Assembly (NCBI GenBank): GCA_029783825.1
Contig: JAREIK010003431.1
Coordinates: 1,758,674-1,822,673 of the forward strand
DNA: 64,000 nucleotides
Origin: Sapria himalayana
Lineage: Eukaryota; Streptophyta; Magnoliopsida; Malpighiales; Rafflesiaceae
Reading direction: 5' to 3'
Part shown: positions 61,533-64,000 of the stretch, one piece after another
How the letters are laid out: every line of letters begins with the position of its first letter
How positions within the stretch are numbered: position 1 is the stretch's first letter
The notes under the pieces: generated by a model
Database searches by the model: none
What the model saw: the letters and a program-made list of their open reading frames with translations, nothing else
Told to the model about the DNA's origin: nothing
Program-made: the position numbers and the translations under genes

Positions 61533-62399
61533 TTTACTATCATAAAAATGGAGATATCACTCGATTGAGTCCTTGTGTTATTTGAGGAGCAATTCTTGTA
61601 GGATGAATTGATTCTCCTATGTGTGTGTGTGTGTATGTGTGTATGTAAATTTTATAGAGGTGGAGATTGTATACTTTGTACAAGGCAGATGCTTTGCATG
61701 AGGTCTAAGAGAATATTTTGATAACATTATTTTTGAAGATTAGAAATTGTTTTTTTGTCTCGAAACTAAGATTTTGTATGTATGTGTCTATATGTGTGTG
61801 TATATATATATATATATAGATATTATTTATATTCGTTTGGTATGTTCAATAAGTTTTAATCTTATATTTATTATGTTTTTGATAAGGAAATTATAATTTT
61901 TTAATTATGATTGTTCAAACATATTTCATCATAAATATTCAATGTAATTATGAAATTTTTATATGAATTAAGATTCTTTTTTCTTTTAGTTAATTTTGAG
62001 GATTAGTTTTGCCCGAACCCCATTTTTAAGATAATATAGTAAATATGAGTCATCCATAGATGTTCAGTCTTGCAATAATCATATGCTCACGATGTCAAAA
62101 CCTAAGCATAGGTGTGTTGAAATATCACACATTTGAAAAATTTTGAGTATTTATAATTCTTAGGATTTGCTTAATGTGTAGTGTAGATTTATTTTTTATT
62201 TTTATTTTGCTTTTTCATTGTGAGCACCCAATTTATATGTTATCTCAAACCATATATATATATATATATAATATGTGTGCGTGTGTGCTTGTATTTTAAT
62301 CTTAAATAATTGATGAAATTATTTTAATTTTTGTTTCTTTTTCTCCTCTATCTCTCGTTCTCTCCGAAATTTTGCTTGAACTCTAACAAGGATCCAACT
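61533..62399 (+). repeat. Intron 6: microsatellites in AT-rich DNA
   Basis: (GT)n near 61620-61646, TGTGTG(TA)n near 61793-61818 and (TA)n near 62252-62270. Otherwise nothing recognised. Confidence 0.6.
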
Positions 62400-63530
62400 A
62401 TAACATTGTATTAAAATCACTTGGAGGCAAAATTAGAGTGGTGAATGACATTTTGGTGGTGGCTCACCTTTCACAAGTGCTTGCTTGGAGTTTCAATGGT
62501 GGTTGGCATTGGAAACAACAATGTTGATTTAAGGACATTTTTGGTTACATTAATTTTTGGGGTTTTAGTGTATGTGCTTGAGTAATTGTAGTCATCAGAT
62601 ATTCGACGACAATTTTTTGGTGGTACAACAAAACTCTAGTGGCTTGGACGATGCTTGCCATGATAGTTGGTATGGAAATGCTGGTATATAACTGGTACAT
62701 AATCAATAAACACCCATGGGGTGCTTAAACTAGTGTTGAGCTTGTGTTTTTGAATTTTGGCATAGTGAGTGGAGTAGTTGTCTTTTATATTTTTATCGGT
62801 GTTTCATGTCGAAATATATGATCTTAATTAGTGTGAAATCATTAAGGATAATCCAATTGAAATTAAGGATGAACATGTATTTATTGTGGTCCACCTCAAT
62901 TAGGATTTGGTTCGTGAGACAATAATACTTGAATTACCTTTTGGATGAGCCAATTCAGACCAAGTTAGATAAATGAGTAGTGATTGATTCATAGTTATTA
63001 TTGTATTTATAATAGTCGATTGACTTGAGTGTGCCTAATATGTTTGTTTTTTGTAAAACATACAAAAAAATTTAAGGCTTGACAATGATAGTGTACTCAT
63101 CATGGGTGTCTCGGGGTCCAAAGGCTATACAACAGACAATTGGGCCTTCCACACATACATAACATGGTGTCAAGAACCACTTGTAGGAAAAGTTAGGGTG
63201 GTAAACATCATTTCGAGTGGTGGCGCATCTTTCGCGAGTGCTTGTGAGAAGTTTCACCAGTGGTTGGCACTAGAAACAACAACGGTGGTATATGGACATT
63301 TTTGGTAATATTATTTTTTGGGGTTTTAGTTTATGTCCTTGAAAAATTATAGTCATCGGATATTTGACGACCATTTTTTGGTGGTACAACAAAGCTCTAG
63401 TGGCCTCGATTATGCTTTCTATGATAGTTGGTGTGGTAATGTCGGTTTAGTAATGTACTCATCAATGGTATCTTGGAGTCCAATGGTTATACAACAAACA
63501 ACAGGGCTTTCCACACATGCACATACTGTC
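62400..63530 (+). repeat. Diverged local duplication in intron 6
   Basis: A unit of about 290 bp at 62400-62690 is repeated at 63161-63450. Shared stretches include TTTTTTGGGGTTTTAGT, TTTTTTGGTGGTACAACAAA and ATGATAGTTGGT. A second unit of about 75 bp at 63092-63167 (TGTACTCATC...CCACACAT) recurs at 63452-63528. Together these give an A-B-A-B order with the first B displaced by other sequence. Identity is roughly three quarters by eye. No coding motif; it may be a relic of a short tandem satellite. Confidence 0.75.
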
Positions 63531-63920
63531 ATTCTTTTCATATTCAAGAGAATTATTATAGATTTCTTTTTTTGAGTGTTTTGAGTTCTAGTCGAAATAA
63601 TCCTATGTCTTTGATTCTTGCTTCACAACACTAGCTTTGAATTGCTAGGTAATTTATTGAGGAGTCAATATTCATATCACAAGTGATTTCATTTTTCTAA
63701 TTTTTGTAAAGCTTTAAGATTTTAGTATTATCATGATCAATGATAATATGATATGAGAAATATGAGACATAATAATATTAATATTGACTTTTTCTTTTAA
63801 CTTGATTGTTTTTTTTTTATTATAGAGTTTTGTTATAATTTATATTCAGTTAGTTATTTTATTCAGTAATTGAGTTATGATATTTTTTTATCTTTTAATG
63901 TCTCTATACGAGATTAACTA
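63531..63920 (+). other. Intron 6: AT-rich, nothing recognised
   Basis: No feature supported. Confidence 0.4.
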
Positions 63921-64000
63921 TAGGTGGAAAATAGCTAGCCCTACATGCCTTTGAAATGGAGCACTCCGATACAGCCTTTTGGCCCATAGGTCGCCTGGGT
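63921..64000. mobile_element. Possible start of another hAT-like GC-rich element
   Basis: TAGGTGGAAAATAGCTAGCCC followed by GC-richer sequence up to the window edge looks like the left end of the hAT-type elements seen elsewhere (compare 34114). It is cut by the window. Confidence 0.35.

Larger units (their letters stand above)
13107..64000 (+). other. DOK1: Dolichol kinase gene locus (exons 1-6; 3' part outside window)
   Basis: Whole gene as seen here. Dolichol kinase is a multi-span ER membrane enzyme that uses CTP to phosphorylate dolichol. The product, dolichyl phosphate, carries sugars for N-glycosylation, GPI anchors and O-mannosylation. The six exons join in phase (2, 1, 1, 1, 0, 0) to 744 nt or 248 codons without a stop. 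They encode hydrophobic segments matching, in order, the N-terminal half of the plant enzyme (Arabidopsis EVAN), as I recall the family. The C-terminal CTP-binding/catalytic region is beyond 64000; I could not find the next exon after 61049. Introns are 12448, 5114, 117, 29429 and 91 bp. The large ones are packed with transposons in both orientations, yet the exons are clean, so the gene is probably functional. Confidence 0.87.

Noticed and set aside
63072..63575. Short frames on both strands in intron 6
   Set aside because: They fall in the diverged duplicated blocks, are not conserved between the two copies, and do not resemble the missing dolichol kinase exons.

Overview
This window comes from the nuclear genome of a flowering plant with AT-rich, transposon-bloated introns. 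A monocot with long introns is my best guess, but nothing here fixes the species. The only host gene I can support is a plant-type dolichol kinase (orthologue of Arabidopsis EVAN/DOK1) on the + strand. It starts at 13107 and runs off the right edge. Six coding exons can be read: 13107-13297, 25746-25849, 30964-31158, 31276-31377, 60807-60877 and 60969-61049. Their phases agree throughout, giving 744 nt or 248 codons. The introns between them are 12.4 kb, 5.1 kb, 117 bp, 29.4 kb and 91 bp, followed by an open-ended sixth intron. Intron 5 has a GC-AG border. The catalytic C-terminal half lies outside the window.

Left of the gene (1-12.5 kb) are two elements. A decayed CACTA (En/Spm) transposon on the - strand ends at 4880. 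A Tork/TNT1-like Copia retrotransposon on the - strand (5150-12519) follows, with primer site, polypurine tract and most of gag-pol recognisable. Its left LTR is split by a 5'-truncated LINE (about 5413-7711). Only about 590 bp separate its right LTR from the dolichol kinase start codon, and that gap holds a 26-bp GC-rich perfect palindrome.

Intron 1 holds an old + strand Copia interrupted by a hAT deletion derivative, a decayed - strand Copia carrying a MULE-like MITE, and GC-rich hAT-like ends. Intron 2 holds a decayed hAT transposase and another MULE-like MITE. Intron 4 is almost entirely nested transposons: a mariner/Stowaway element with part of its transposase, Copia fragments, four hAT elements (three -, one +), several hAT-type MITEs with 8-bp target-site duplications, two MULE-like MITEs, a Gypsy gag remnant and a decayed endonuclease/RT LINE. 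Intron 6 has a small hAT-like MITE and a diverged local duplication.

The most interesting structures are these: the extreme dolichol kinase intron architecture with a GC-AG intron; a hAT family (TIR TAGAGGTGTCAA) whose four best-supported MITEs all sit inside larger hAT relatives; a four-copy MULE-like family with a conserved palindrome centred on a CACGTG G-box; and 21-bp-period repeats in the GC-rich hAT-like ends. I saw no tRNA, rRNA, CRISPR array, prokaryotic gene or organellar insertion. Everything was read by eye, so old element boundaries are approximate.
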